Both the position numbers and the translations under genes were made by a program. A stretch of DNA of 64,000 bases, taken from NCBI RefSeq assembly GCF_034190915.1, contig NW_026947499.1, forward strand, positions 4,339,950 to 4,403,949, written 5' to 3'. Numbering within the stretch: the stretch's first letter is position 1; each line of letters starts with the position of its first letter. The notes under the pieces are model-generated. The model worked only from the letters and a program-made list of their open reading frames with translations. It was not told where the DNA came from and did not search any database. Shown piece after piece: positions 44,712-57,632 of this stretch. This stretch comes from Cavia porcellus (Eukaryota; Chordata; Mammalia; Rodentia; Caviidae).

Positions 44712-45684
44712 TTACACCTGTGAACAAATGGACGTGACAGACAAATACAAAGTGTTCCACTCAACAGAATCAGAATACACATTCTTCTCAGCAGTACATG
44801 GGTCATTCTCTAAAACAGACCATATATTAGCTCATAGAATATATTTAAATAATTGCAAAGGAGTTGAAATTATCCCTTGCATGTTATCGGATCATAGCTT
44901 TTGAAGTTAGAAATTAATGATAAAAGATACTGCAAAAATCCCACAACACACAGAAACTGAATACACACTCGAGTAATCAGTGAGTCACAGAGGGAATTAA
45001 AGAAGAAATTAAAAAATACCTATAAGCAAATAAAATGCAAATACAACTTACCGGAATCTGTGGGATGCAATGAAAGCCATACTCAGAGGAAAATTTATTG
45101 CACTTACTTTCCACATCAGGAAAACAGAACTGAAGCTACACCTCAAACATCTAGAAAAAGAAGAGCAAGTCAAGCCCAAAGCCAAAATAAGAGAAGACAT
45201 TATAAAAATCAGCACAGAAATCAATGCAATAGAGACTAAGAAAACAATCCAAGGGATCAATGAATCAAAGATTTGGTTCTTTGAAAGAATAAATAAAATT
45301 GATAATCCCCTAGCCAGTGTTATTTATAAAGGGAAGAAAAAGCTCAAATTCATGCAATAAGAAATGAAAAAGATGAAATCACTAGACTCTATAGAAATAG
45401 AAGATCTTCAACACCTATTTCAAAAACCTTTAGTCTCAAAGGTTTGATAACCCAGAAGAAATAGACAGATTCCTAGAAACATATGAAGTACCAAAGCTAG
45501 GTCAAGAGGATGTAAAACTGCTGAATAACCCAATTTCTATTAATGAAATTGAAAATGTAATTAAGTCCTTGCCTACAAAGAAGAGACCAGGCGCAGACAG
45601 ATTCACTGCAGAATTCTACAAAAATACAAAGAAGACCTAATGCCGACACTCGTCAAACTCCTCAATGAAGTTGAAAGGGAAGAA

Positions 45685-45866
45685 ATAACTATCTTAAATA
45701 TATATGCACCAAATTCCAGAGCACCCAGTTATATAAAACAAGTATTAATAGAAATGACAAATCAAATTATCAGTAATGCAATTGTAAAAGGAGACCTTAA
45801 CACACCATTGACACCAAGGGACAGATCAACCAGACAGAAAATCAGCAAAGAAATAACAGAACTGAA
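45685..45866 (+). repeat. 182-bp segment, second copy inside the RT domain
   Basis: An exact copy of 44530-44711, 1155 bases downstream, set between 'LLNEVERE' and '[13 protein letters not shown]'. Here a normal L1 has only a short linker of about ten residues. It is in frame with both sides, so the 228-codon frame at 45640-46326 is a chimera of endonuclease and reverse-transcriptase sequence. Confidence 0.95.
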
Positions 45867-48129
45867 GTCATTCCTAAAAGTAAATATTACTCTAGTACCA
45901 AAACCTCAGAAAGAACCACCTAAAAAAGATACCTATAGACCAATCTCACTAATGAACACAAATGCAAAAATCCTCAATAAAATATTGGCAAGTAGGATGC
46001 AGCAAATAATCAAGAAGATTATACACCATGACCAAGAGGGATTCATCCCAGGCATGCATAGATGGTTCAACATACATAAATCAATAAATGTAATCCACCA
46101 AATCAATAAAGCAAAAAGTAGGAATTGCATGATCATTTCTATAGATGCAGAAAAAGCTTTTGATAAGGTCCAACATTCATTCATGATAAGGATTTTACAG
46201 AAAATTGGAATAGATGGTCTTTACCTCAATATAATAAAGGCCATCTACAACGAGACAACAGCCAACATCGTACTAAATGGCCAAAAATTGAAGGCTTTTA
46301 CTTTAAAATCAGGCTCAAGACAATGATGTTCTTTATCAACACTCCTATTTAATACAGTACTGGAAATACTAGCCAGAGCATTTAGACAAGAGAGAGACAT
46401 AAAAGGGGTAAAGATAGGAAAAGAAGAAGTTAAATTATCATTGTTTGCATATGACATGATACTCTACATAGAAGACCCCCTAAACTCCATTGAAGGACTC
46501 TTAGACATAATAAATAAATTCAGTAATATAGCTGGATACAAAATCAACACTCAAAAATTAATAGCATTACTATACACTAACAACAAAATCACAGAAAGAG
46601 AAATCAGAAGCCACACCCTTCACACTAGCAACCAAAAAAATGAAATATTTTGGAATTACTCTTATGAAAGAAGTGAAAGACTATACAGGGAAAATTATAT
46701 ACACTGAAAAAAGAAATTGAAGATGATCTCAGAAAATGGAAAGACATTCCTTGCTCATGGATAGGAAGAATAAATATTGTGAAAATGGCCATTCTCCCAA
46801 AACTTTTATATAGATTCAATGCAATCCCAAAAAAACACCACCAACATACTTCATAGATCTAGAGAAGTCACTCCTAAACTTCATCTGGTGTGAGAAGAAA
46901 CCTAGAATAGCAAAGACAGTTCTAAGCAACAAAGGCAAGGCAGGAGGCATCACAATCCCTGACTTGAAGTTATACTACAAAGCAACCGTAGTAAAATCAA
47001 CATAGTACTGGAATCAAAACAGAGTCAAAGATCAGTGGAATAGATTAAAAGATACAACCACAACTACAAACACACTCAATCACCTTATCTTTGATAAAGG
47101 AGCCAAACAGGTTCACTGAAAGAACGATAGCCTCTTTAATAAATGGTGCTGGAAAAACTGGCTCTCCATATGCTGAAAACTAAAACTAGACCCATGCCTA
47201 TCACCATGTACTAAATTAAAATCTAAATGGATCAAAGATCTGAATATTAAAACAGAAACACTAAATCTATTGGAAGACAAATTGGGTAAAAACCTTGAAG
47301 ACCTAGGGGTAGGTAGAGAATTCATGAGCAGGACTCAAACCACATGGGAAATACTTCCCAGAATCAATAAGTAGGATCACCTCTTATTGAAAACTTTCTG
47401 CATGTCAAAAGAAATATCCAGCATAGTGAAAAGAAAACCCACAAACTGGGAAAAAATATTAGTGAACTCTCCCTCAGACAAAAGACTTCTGTCTAAAACA
47501 TAAAAAGAATTTTTTAAAAAATCAGACCCCCAAAATTGAAAGATCCAATCCAAAAATGAGCATCTGAAATGAATACACACTTCTCAGATGAAGAAATATA
47601 AATGGCAGATAAATACATGAGAAAATGTTCATCATCATGAATCATTAGAGAAATGCCAATTACAACCACACTGAGATTTCATCTCACTCCTGAAAGAATG
47701 GTCAGGATCAAGAAAACCATCAACAACAAATGCTGGAGAGGCTGTGGGGAAAAAGGAACTCTCCTGCACTGTTGGTGGGAGTGTAGACTGGTACAACCAA
47801 TGTGGAGGTCAGTCTGGAGACTTTTCCAAATGCTGGGTTTGGAAGTTCCATTTGTTCAGCTATCCCACTTCTAGACATATTCCCTGAGGAACTGAAAGCA
47901 TCATACCACAGTGATATATGTGTAACCATGATTATAGCAGCTCAGTTTGTAATTGCCAGATCTTGGAAAAAATCTCAGTATACATCAACTGAGGAATGGA
48001 TTAAAAAGTTGCATATTTTTATACAATGGAGTACTACTCAGCTATAAAGAAGGATCACGTTGAGATTTTTGTAAATAAATGGATGAAGCTTGAGACCATA
48101 CTGATAAGTGAAATACATCAAACTCACAT

Positions 48130-49574
48130 ATACGAATACGAATAGCTTACCTATTATAAGAAATGATTCAAATTTATAAAATTACATGGTAATCATGATT
48201 CCCTATTATGTAGCTTTGAAGCCTTATAAAGTTTTCACTCATTAATTGGAACAGCTTTATTCTGAGATGTTTGATATTATTGCTTGTGATGATATGAACA
48301 ACTATTTTGAAGAAAGCAAGACATCATAATAGCTATTGCTGATTTAGTATCATCTTGTTTGGAAGTCCCACAACATTGTTGTTCTTATGTCTCCATTGGT
48401 TTTATCATGTTATATCTTAGTGGATTTTTTATATGTGATAGTATAAATAAAAATTTTATAGGCAAAGAGATAATATAGAAACCATTGTTCCTTTTCCATT
48501 AGCTGGTTCTAAATACCCTGTAATACTTTCATCCTCTTGATGAGTTTCACACTGCCTTAAAATGTTTGATGCCATAGTATACAAAGTTATATTCAAATAT
48601 CTCAAGGAAATAGACACTATGTTAACTAGCATTAAGTCGGGTTATCTGTGTTGAAGCACTAGGTTGCTGAAATTGTTAGGCTTTGACTTGTATTGTTATG
48701 TTTTTATTCTTCTTTTATATCAGTCTCTCCCTTTTAAAAATTATTTATTTACTCTTTCATTATTATTTTTTAATTGAGGGAAAAAATCAAAAAAGCAGGA
48801 TATATTATAGTAATTTTTTTGATTTCCTATTTACTTGATTTGAAGCCCCGTATTGTTCCCACCATCTTGTTTTGACTGATTTTACTCTGTTCTGTTCTGT
48901 TTGATAGTATCAAGTTTGAGGGTATAGACAACTACTTTGAAGGCAATAAGATCCACTATGACAGCCATTCTGTTTTGACTATTATCTTCTTTGGAAGTCT
49001 TGTAATGTTGCCAATGTTTAGATTTTATCGGTGTTGTTCTGTACTGTTTTGTTCAATTTTATTATACCTAATGATATCGGCAATTCTTTTTAGGGTGGCA
49101 AGAGGCATTATTGTTGACTACCTGTATTCTGTTTTTACATCATGTACTATGTCCATCCTTTATTTTGAATGACTGATTTGTTTTGTCATATTTGGTTTTA
49201 TTCTCTTCCCCCCCAAAAATGTAAGTAATAAGATCATGGGAGTAATAAAACCCAAAATGTGTAAATGCTGTTGTAAAAAAGAGAAGAAAAAAAGTGCTCT
49301 AAAGGATACAACTGCAAGTGTGTTTAGGTGTGTTAAGATAGATGACCATATTAATAAGTGTTTGTTGGATCATTGAACAGAACTATTTGCAGTCTCATTG
49401 TTTTGACTGTACACTTTTTATGCTTTAATCATGTAACTTCAACAACTATTTCTAAAATGACAATATGTAATCTATTAACTAGTGATTTGTTACTGTTTTT
49501 TTTGAAAGTCTGTATTACTTGTACTGTGTTTTTTTCTCCTTTAAGCAAAATAAAAAAAAAAAGGAAGAAAAGAA
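48130..49574 (+). other. L1 3'UTR with degenerate internal modules
   Basis: No coding frame. A module with 'gacaactactttgaaggcaa' and 'atcttctttggaagtcttgt' appears at about 48290-48400 and 48920-49020, and a shortened one at about 49430-49520. The tail is aaaataaaaaaaaaaa followed by A/G-rich bases up to the duplication. Fragments of this 3'UTR are present at 3.7 and 41.4 kb. Confidence 0.7.
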
Positions 49575-49591
49575 AAAGAAAGGCACCCAGG
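49575..49591 (+). repeat. L1 target-site duplication, right copy
   Basis: Exact repeat of 42455-42471. The following unique DNA continues from here. Confidence 0.93.
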
Positions 49592-52554
49592 ACAGTCTAA
49601 ATGTACTTGATTTTCCTTGATTCACATCATACGATCCTTACACAAAAGATGTTTTGATAATCAAAATTACGCAGCTGGAGCAAATATTATGGTGTTTTCA
49701 ATTTTAAGACAGAAAAGCATTTTTGAAGGAAACATATTTAGGGTCAATTTAACGTCGAATTCAAGACAGTTCCTTGCAGCAGTAACTTGTACTGATTCTA
49801 AGCCAACAACCATCTGAGACCCAGAATTCCCATCCTCTCCCACCCAACCTATAAACCTAAGGGGAACTTGGCCTCCAATGAATTGAGTTCATCACAAAAA
49901 TCACACATGGAGGCAACCAAAACATTAGCAAATGCGAGACTGAATACATATATTGCAGTGTGCTCGTGCAAGTGAACGATGCAAGACAACTGAAAGCTGA
50001 GCACAGCGATGAAAATGAATCACTGCAACACAGAGCAAAATGCACAAATCTCACCAACATACAAAGGCGTAGAGGAAGCCAAATATAGAAGAATTCATAC
50101 TCAACAATTTCCTCAGCTTGAATTTCAAAATTACACAAAACTATGATAAAAGGTTATTTCTATTTCTCTGAAGGGAGTGGCAGAGTTGGACACTGATTGT
50201 GAAGCCATGGGAGAACATTATTATGCCACAATTATTCTCTATTCTGGACACTGAAGTGCTGTGGAAGTGGGTGGATAGGTATCTACCACCATGAGAATGC
50301 TCACCAAGCCATAGTACCAATATTTGGCCATGTTAGTATGTGTTTTACACTTTAATGAGAAGAAATTAGTGGTTGCAATTCGTGGACATTGTGACACATG
50401 CTCTAGTAAATCTTGCAAATGAGAACTGGGGAAGTATAATCTTTGTTCTTGTATTTTGTTTCCTAATGGCCTAATTGTGTCTAAGTCTGTTCACTGGAAA
50501 TTGAAAATGCACTGTCATTTCTACAAAATCTACTTTGTGACACATCTGATTTTTCTTGGAGGTGACAACAGGAGTGAGAAATATGACTGATAATTTTTCA
50601 GGCAGCTGACTTTGTACAGAGGTGTCATGGTCAAGACAAGAAACATGCTGATACTACAGGATGTTGACAGCCCAGCCTCTCAATCTAAATAAGGCTTGAA
50701 TCTTGATCACTTGAGTTTCACAGGACATGCTCTTAAACTGTACCTGCTCCAAGAACATAGGTGAATTCAGGTTATGAGATTAATTCTAGAAGTATTTTTC
50801 TCAAATACTCAGAAGCTAAGTTATTTTCTCTTCCCCATGAACATGCTGATGTCTCAGATCAACTTTTTCAGATACACATAAGCTTGACCTCAAATGTCTG
50901 TTATTTACTGAATTCTCATGAGTTTTTTGAGGTGAATTATTACATTTTTCCCCATTAGTGATCAATCTGTATGTTGTATTTCAACCTCAGGATGATTTGG
51001 AAATCTGTAAACAATCTCGTGATTGACACACTTACTGAGGGACACTCTGGCACTTCTGACTAGCAATCCAAACATGTGACAGTGAATGTACTGTCCTAAT
51101 CAGGGAAGGCCTTTGTCACTAAAATATCTGAAATGCTCCCTGAGGAATCCTGGAGTAGAGGCAATGAGGGACTGTGGTCCCACCTAGATGTCCTTTATTC
51201 CTGCAAGGGAAACCACCTGATGACTTCCTCAATATGACCCACAGTGACCACTCATTCTTCTGTATGAGACCATCTTTTCGCTGTGAGAGCACTCCTGTTT
51301 TTTTCCCTACCTCTTGCCAAGCACTGCAGCAGGCCTAGCCGAGTTTCCAACATTCTCCCACACCCTTGAGAGCTCCTTCCTCAGTAGATGGACTTTCTGT
51401 CATTTTTTAATAACTAGGAGGCAAGAAATTGAAAGAGAGTGAGAAATGATAGAGAGATACAGTCTGGGACAGAAGGTAACTTTTTGAGAAGTGCCAGAGT
51501 AACAGGAGAGCTGGCACGGATTTAAAAGGCACATAAAGGCCTGAGGTCACTTCACTCATTGAGAAGCACACAGACAATACCAGGAGCCATTTAAGTCTTC
51601 ACCAAGAGTATAAAGACAACAGGTCCAAATCAGCAGACGTGCTCAATCCAACCTCCTTTTTCTCTTCTTTCCTTTTGGAGATTCCTTGAAAATGGGTCTC
51701 ATGCAACAGCCAGTCATAGTACAAAGTGGTTGTTGGAGCAAGACAGTCAGCATCAGTCAATCCTAAGAGTCTGTGTGCCCACAGAGGTGCTCTCTTATAT
51801 TTTGGGCAGCAGCAAGAAGGTGAGTAAAGCATCGGTGATTTATGTGCCTTGTCAAGTAATAGAGAACTCACGATCTTCAGTCATCTCATGTGTGTTGTGT
51901 GTGTTGTCAGTGATCTTCCCTCTGCTCACTCGTTTCTCCCTTTGGTGGCACTGGTTACCATGGACACAGAGATGTTACTGCTTTGGGCAGTGCATAGGAA
52001 GATTTATCAGGAAAAGGCATCTTTTTATAAGGTGGTAACATTTCCTGTCCACACACTTAACTCTGAGAAAGCAACCTGTTTGTGCAAGATACATGAATAA
52101 GCTGCAGGGCTGAAGCCACTGTGCCTAGGACCCAGCATTCCAGCAGCTGGACAATTCAAAGCCAATGGCCTGTGCTCTGATGAAGTATTGATTCTTCTAA
52201 GGGTTCAAACTCTAATTTGATTTTTTTTCCTGGATCTCAAGTAGTCACCAGCTAAATGTTTGAATTGCTTCATACCTGAGCTTTCAATAGCCATAAAATA
52301 TTTTCAGGCTTAGGAGTTTGAAACAGGCTACAAATTCTTGTTTGTGAAGCTATGGTGATTTATATTTTCAGCTGTTTTAATAAGCACATCAATCATGGGC
52401 ATCAAGTAGCAATATAACACCTACATAATTTAACATCCACCATTCATTACAGTTCTTGCACAACATGGAACATTATATGAGGACATTAAAGTAAATAGAC
52501 GTAAATAACCCCAATGCTTAAACACACAAATGTTTGAGCCAAATATTAGTCAGC
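49592..52554. other. Non-coding unique sequence
   Basis: No recognisable exon, RNA gene or transposon. Short frames (for example the 102-codon one at 51730-52038) have no domain. Confidence 0.5.
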
Positions 52555-52800
52555 TTTCCAGCACTATGACAAATACTTGAGGTAATTAATTTATAGAGAG
52601 AAAAAGTTTATTTTGGCTCACAGTTTAGAGATACAGCTCAGGATCAATGAGTCTCACTGCTTCTGGGCATGAAGTGACCCAGGATAGTGACCAGTAAGCA
52701 AAGAAAAAAAAAAAAAGAAGAAAGTATCAGAGTATCCCTGTCCCCTGCAGGGGCATGATCTCAGGGACCTGAGGAGCTCCTACAAAGCCTTCAACACATG
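52555..52800 (-). mobile_element. MaLR-like LTR fragment, antisense
   Basis: The plus strand starts with the reversed MaLR end ('cactatgacaaatacttgag', 'gagaaaaagtttattttggc', 'tcacagtttagagatacagc', 'ctgcttctgggcatgaag'). The rest is lost or too diverged. An A-rich stretch lies at 52700-52722. Confidence 0.6.
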
Positions 52801-55800
52801 AGCCCCTGGGAAGCAGTCCAGACCTAAGCAGTAGAAATCCGGGAGCATAAAGACGGTAAGAACAAAACCCCAAAGTAGAAAAAACTGGTACTAGTAGATG
52901 ATGCACATTTCTGGTTAGTTATAACAAATTACACTTTCATCCAGAGCCCCCATGCCTTCATAGTTTCAAGGAGAAAAATAAAAATATGTGCTGAAGGATA
53001 GGAATTGATGAATGAATACTTGTTTAACTACTAGACAGTGAAGTAACTGCAGGTTAAAGCTGAGTCCATCATATTTCAGGTGGGATAAACGAGAAACACA
53101 GTCTTTGCTCATTTCCTCTAGGTCACGGAGCAGCCACGGCTGCCTCATCACAGCCAACTCTGAGGAAGGATGATTTTGCACTTCCTTGAATGCAAGGCTA
53201 TAAAGCAAGCACCATGAGGTGAGGTAGTCAGATGGCCTGGGAGAGACAGAAGTTAAAGGACCAAGATACTCAGGAGAAAGACAGTACCAGACACTTGAAT
53301 TTCCTGCTCATTCCTACAAGAAAGGGAAGTGGATGCAATGGTCCTATCTTTTTCTTTGAATCTCAGGAAAGTTGACTTCCATGCCAGCTCCAAGTCTGTA
53401 GGACCCTTTTAAGGCTCAGCATGACTTTGATGGCAGTTTTTAGTCCAATAGTAAACACAGGACTTAAATTCCCCTGATCAAAAGAAAGAAAGGCCTTATA
53501 GTTTTGACTGTTCAGGATAACTATTTTTGTCTCTGAGATCAATAAATACACAGACGAAATAGCTAGTTGTACACTTCTTCCCACAGAGCAATGAGACTTC
53601 AGGTGGACAGAGTGATGGAAAGCACCTATTGTGAACGACCCTGACCAACAACTGGGTTGAATATGGTCCAGCCCTCCCTGCCTTGGGCTGTACACTGTGA
53701 AATCTACTTTCCTGCATTGCTTTGGATTGGTCCAAACAGCCTCTTTAGCCACGGAGGAAGCGTTGTCTTGTCCTGTTTAGTGGGTAAAATATTCCTGTTT
53801 CCACAATTCAAGGAGCTTTCAGTGGGATAGAAAATCTGAAATATTTCTGTTCTGGTCCTGAGCCTGAGCATCTAGGGAAGGTAGTCCAGGGATAATGCAG
53901 TTCATCAAGCAGGACCTTAAGCTCTACAAATCACTCCATATGATATTCTGAGCATGGGAGATGTGCTGAGATTTGGAGTTATTCTCTTTTGGACAAACCT
54001 TGTGTTTCCTACTTTATTATGGACTCAGAATGAAAGGCAGGTGGATGCTATGTCAGCTAAGGTGCTTGTGTTTGCTTCCTGTTGAATCATTTACAAAAAA
54101 GCACAAGATGAGAAAGAGAAATCACAAAAGTGGTCTGTAAGGGTTGTTCCCAATAAAGACTATGTGATTTTTAACTTTAATTTTCAACTTGCCTGAACTG
54201 AGGGAACACCTAGAAAACTGATGAATTACATTTCTGGATGAGTCCATGGGGGATTTTCTAAGAAGACTGGTGTGAGGCTCAGCAACCTGTGCAAAACAGA
54301 TCTGGCCTGGAAGTGGGTGACATTGTCCAGGAGGCAGGAGCTGCTGGCAAAGAGCTGAAGATGGACGACCTTGCTGTCGTATGTCCTGAGCCCTTCTGCA
54401 GTGGGTACAGGATTTCTTGTCAACGCTGATAATGGACTTCATATCCCTCAGCCTTTGAATTCAGACTCATGCCCACACCTCTCCAGGGGAATTGCAGGTT
54501 TCAGCTTCAGATCGGAGCCTCACTAGCTGCCACCCTGCTCTGTATTCTTCCAGCTTCACAACTTTAGCTGATCACCTTCTGCATCCTCCATTGCAGACAG
54601 GCATTATGTGGTTGCTCAGCCTCTGTGGGAGACAATCTGATACCAGAAGTAAGGCAGCATCACATTCTGTGGGGTACTTGCTGTGACTGTGGCTCAGAAC
54701 TGAGAACTAACAAAATGGAAGAGGAGCAGAGGGAGGGGACGAGGCAAGGAAGAGCCACATCATGATGGGAAGCTGGCCAACAACGATCTGGTGGCAGGTC
54801 TGGGCGGTATCCGATGATTGTGATGATGATGCTCATTCCATTTTTTCACTTGTTTATCTTCTTAGGTGAGTATCAAGGTGGCAGCCCCGTGCTGGGAAAT
54901 GTGTTTCAGACTGAAGTGAACAACGTTTATCAGTTCCTGCACCCGTGGAATATGTGAGACAGTGTGGAAAACAGAGGAGACAGATGGTATCCACACAGCT
55001 ACACTCGTACATCCTTGCTGTAAAATCGCACTGATGCAAAGAAAAGAAAAGCGCACAGACACACTAGAGAATCACCAAACTGGAAATGTGTGACCTTTAG
55101 GGAATCGGAAGGGCCTCTTTGAGGACGTATTGCTGGCTGGACGTTGGAGAGCACACATGACAGTTTTCCCTCGACCGGATGTTCCCGCTCTAAATGGTAT
55201 GCAAGCACAAAACTTCTTTTTAATGTTTGGGTAGTTCACACACCAAAAATGTAGCCCAGCAGGCCTTGCATGTTGTTTTGCTCTTTGTAGCTTTCTTGAT
55301 GGCCAGTGATAGTCTAAAAATATCATTATTTATATTTATTCTTTGCAGAGGAAACATATTTGTATAACTTTCAGTATAAAGTATTCTAATAACTTCTGTT
55401 TTATTACCTATTATTACTAAACTCTTGTTATACCTAATTTATTAATAAGACTTTGTTATAAGGCTGTGTATGTAGAGAAAATCAGTGTCTGCATAAGGCT
55501 CACTGCTATCCATGGTAGAAAGCAGCCTCAGCATCCTTGAGCTGTAGCTACCCTGAGCAAAGAGGAATGATGATAGATCTTCAGACTTGAGGTACAAAAA
55601 CTCACATTCACAACAGCTATAAAAATAAAATGCATGCTTCTTCATACAGATGGTTGGATTCTGAGAAGAGACTTGGCTGTCTTTTAAAGACAGAGAGTGT
55701 GTGGAAGCCAGCGCATGGCTGTGCTGTTTATCACTGTGGTTTCTGATACCTGCCAAAGCAAAGCATTGCAAGAGAACTGAAGCAAAGTTCCTTTCTTGTT

Positions 55801-56935
55801 TTTCCTTCATGGTTCACTTAGCAGAGACAAAATCTTTAGTGTCCCCTTTCCTAATAGGGTCATGAAAGACTTGGAAAAGCGGAAAAGGCTGAAGCCAGTC
55901 CCTCTAGCTGCAGATGAACTTCACTGATTCCAGAAAAAAATTCACAGAATATGGTCCCCCCAAAATTTCCTGAATAATATCCACAGAGACTGTGGTGCTG
56001 TCTGTTCACAGAGGCACAACAGCTGTTTAAATGAAAACATCAACAGCATCATCCAGAATGCCAATGCATATATTCACAAAATAGAGGCAATGTTAAACAT
56101 GTATTTATTAGAAATGTTTGAGGATTACAAAATGCCCAGCATGCCATGCATAAAAATGTTTCATAATTGTTATCTTGTTACTAGTATTAAAAGGATTTAT
56201 TTTAAAATTTTTTGTTGCTGGACTTCTAGGTGATTTCCAATAATTTAATCCTTTACACAACCCTGATGTCATATCTATGTATGGATCTTTCTAAACAAAC
56301 TCATGTATTTAACACAGATATATAGATCAAATAAATTTTTTCATATTTCTAAGTATAAAAAACCTGCTATTTGCTATGAATCACAGAAGCAGACAACATG
56401 AAAATCCCCTACTTTATTTTGGCTTCTAGAAGTTCCTGTTATAGAAGTTACACGTCATCGTTTATTTTTAACAAGACACTGACCCACAAAGGTGTAACCT
56501 GCCATGACTGGCCAAGACCTTGTTCCCCAATTTTTAGATGATGATAACTGTCAAAAGTATTAAATCAATATGACAGAAATGAGTCAGGGTTAGGGCCGTT
56601 TCATGTCAACACACACGTAATCATAAGTAAGGTTTTAGTTTATGGATGGTTGGTGGAGAACTTAGATATAGAGAAATGAGCAAAGAGAAGCTGAGGACAT
56701 GGAGGGTGTGACTCAGGGCCAACAGGATGGCCGAGACAGAGCAGGAAGAAGGCAGAAGGACCTAGGCATCCCTCGGGCAGGAGAGTGAGCCGGCCTTCCC
56801 TGCACAAGGGCCAGCAGAAGCATGGCATGCTGGCAGGCAGGGAGAGTGCCAGGCCTGCAGTAGGCTGCACCTCCGCTGACTACCACTAGACAGACATAAC
56901 ACAGGTCAGTAAATTACGGGCGGATTCCCCACCTC
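52801..56935. other. Non-coding unique sequence
   Basis: No gene recognised. Minus-strand frames of 129 (53363-53752) and 122 codons (55442-55810) have no known domain. A+T-rich stretches occur at 55320-55450 and 56100-56360. Old repeats may be hidden. Confidence 0.5.
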
Positions 56936-57320
56936 TACAGCGAGATGTGGCTCCTGCTGACTCTTCTAGATGTGACTCCAAGTGCCTGGCAGCTCAGGGT
57001 CCACAGGGCCCTGAGGCTGGACAGCCTCCAAAGTGGCCGCTCTGGGCAGGCGCAAACAGCGAAATTTGCGCAGGCGCAGATAGCGCCGAGTGTGGCTGGA
57101 GGCGGAGTCTCAAAGCCTGACCTTTCTGGGCGGGGCCGAGTGGGCTTTCTCACGCAGGCGTACTCTGCAGTTTGAGCAATGGCCGTGCGCAGGCGCAGAC
57201 GCGGTATTCAGGACCATGGAGAGCGACTAGCAGAACAGGCCAGAAACCCGCGTAGCTCTGTCTGGAGCTGCTGGGAAGGGGAGCTTAATGGGTCGCAGGT
57301 GTTTCCAAAATGAGTTTAAA
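56936..57320. promoter_or_regulatory. CpG-rich candidate promoter with NRF1-like sites
   Basis: This is the only CpG-dense stretch outside the provirus. The 12-mer tgcgcaggcgca occurs exactly at 57067-57078 and 57186-57197. Partial copies lie at about 57046-57055 and 57151-57160. All resemble the NRF1 site (YGCGCAYGCGCR) with one change. A GC box gggcggggcc lies at 57128-57137. No TATA box is visible, as in housekeeping-type promoters. No downstream exon can be recognised on either strand: the 76-codon frame at 56945-57175 and the short ATG at 57216 ('accatgg', stop after four codons) carry no known protein. It may start a long non-coding RNA, or a gene whose next exon is outside the window. 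Confidence 0.5.
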
Positions 57321-57565
57321 AGCTACGTATTTGTTTCTTTCATACATGTGAAAAGGAATCTTCCTTCAGTGTATGACATTCCAGGGAACAAGGAATTTTT
57401 TAATAAAACAGTTAAAATCGTCACTATTGAACTCTCCTGATAAGGGAGGAGAGATGAGATAACATAAGTAACCGTCTGCTCCGCTCATTCCGTCCATGTT
57501 TCATTTCTCAGTAATTCCTGCCCGAGGTCGAGTTTACAGTCTCCTGCTTGCTAGTCCACCAATAA
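57321..57565. other. Non-coding unique sequence
   Basis: Directly downstream of the CpG-rich block. No strong splice donor or coding exon can be seen. Confidence 0.45.
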
Positions 57566-57632
57566 GGAAAAAAAAAAAAAAAAAAAAAAAAGGAAAGAAA
57601 GAGAAAGAAAGAAAGAAAGAAAGAAAGAAAAT
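57566..57632 (+). repeat. Poly(A) followed by (GAAA)n
   Basis: A run of about 25 A with a G break, then about seven GAAA units. This is typical of a decayed retroposon tail, but no SINE or L1 body is visible in front of it. Confidence 0.9.

Larger units (their letters stand above)
44204..48050 (+). pseudogene. L1 ORF2 (endonuclease-reverse transcriptase), broken
   Basis: The frame starts near 44204 with the endonuclease head ('VNGLNAPIKRNRLAEWIKKQ', 'CVQETYLTQKD'). It loses frame at about 44413-44425 and resumes ('[14 protein letters not shown]', 'FSKTDHILAH', 'SDHSF' at 44599-44904), so Asp and His catalytic positions are still readable. Reverse-transcriptase blocks follow ('[12 protein letters not shown]', '[12 protein letters not shown]', '[14 protein letters not shown]'). 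Glycine is replaced by a stop at 46324-46326 before the CPLS-type block. The catalytic FADD is FAYD at 46444-46455. The cysteine-rich end ('[18 protein letters not shown]') is at about 47731-47784. In active elements it nicks DNA and copies L1 RNA. This copy is certainly dead. Confidence 0.88.
42472..49574 (+). mobile_element. Full-length LINE-1, inactive, with target-site duplications
   Basis: The element runs for about 7.1 kb between identical 17-bp duplications. Order: three 5'UTR monomers, a short non-monomeric part, ORF1 (from 43157), ORF2 (from about 44204), a long 3'UTR from about 48130, and an A-rich tail with AATAAA at about 49547. The full length and sharp duplications show one retrotransposition event. 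Both reading frames are broken: ORF1 by stops and shifts, ORF2 by at least one early frameshift, a nonsense codon before the CPLS block and a mutated reverse-transcriptase active site. ORF2 also contains a foreign-looking 182-bp exact copy of its own endonuclease region. The element cannot move by itself. Confidence 0.93.
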
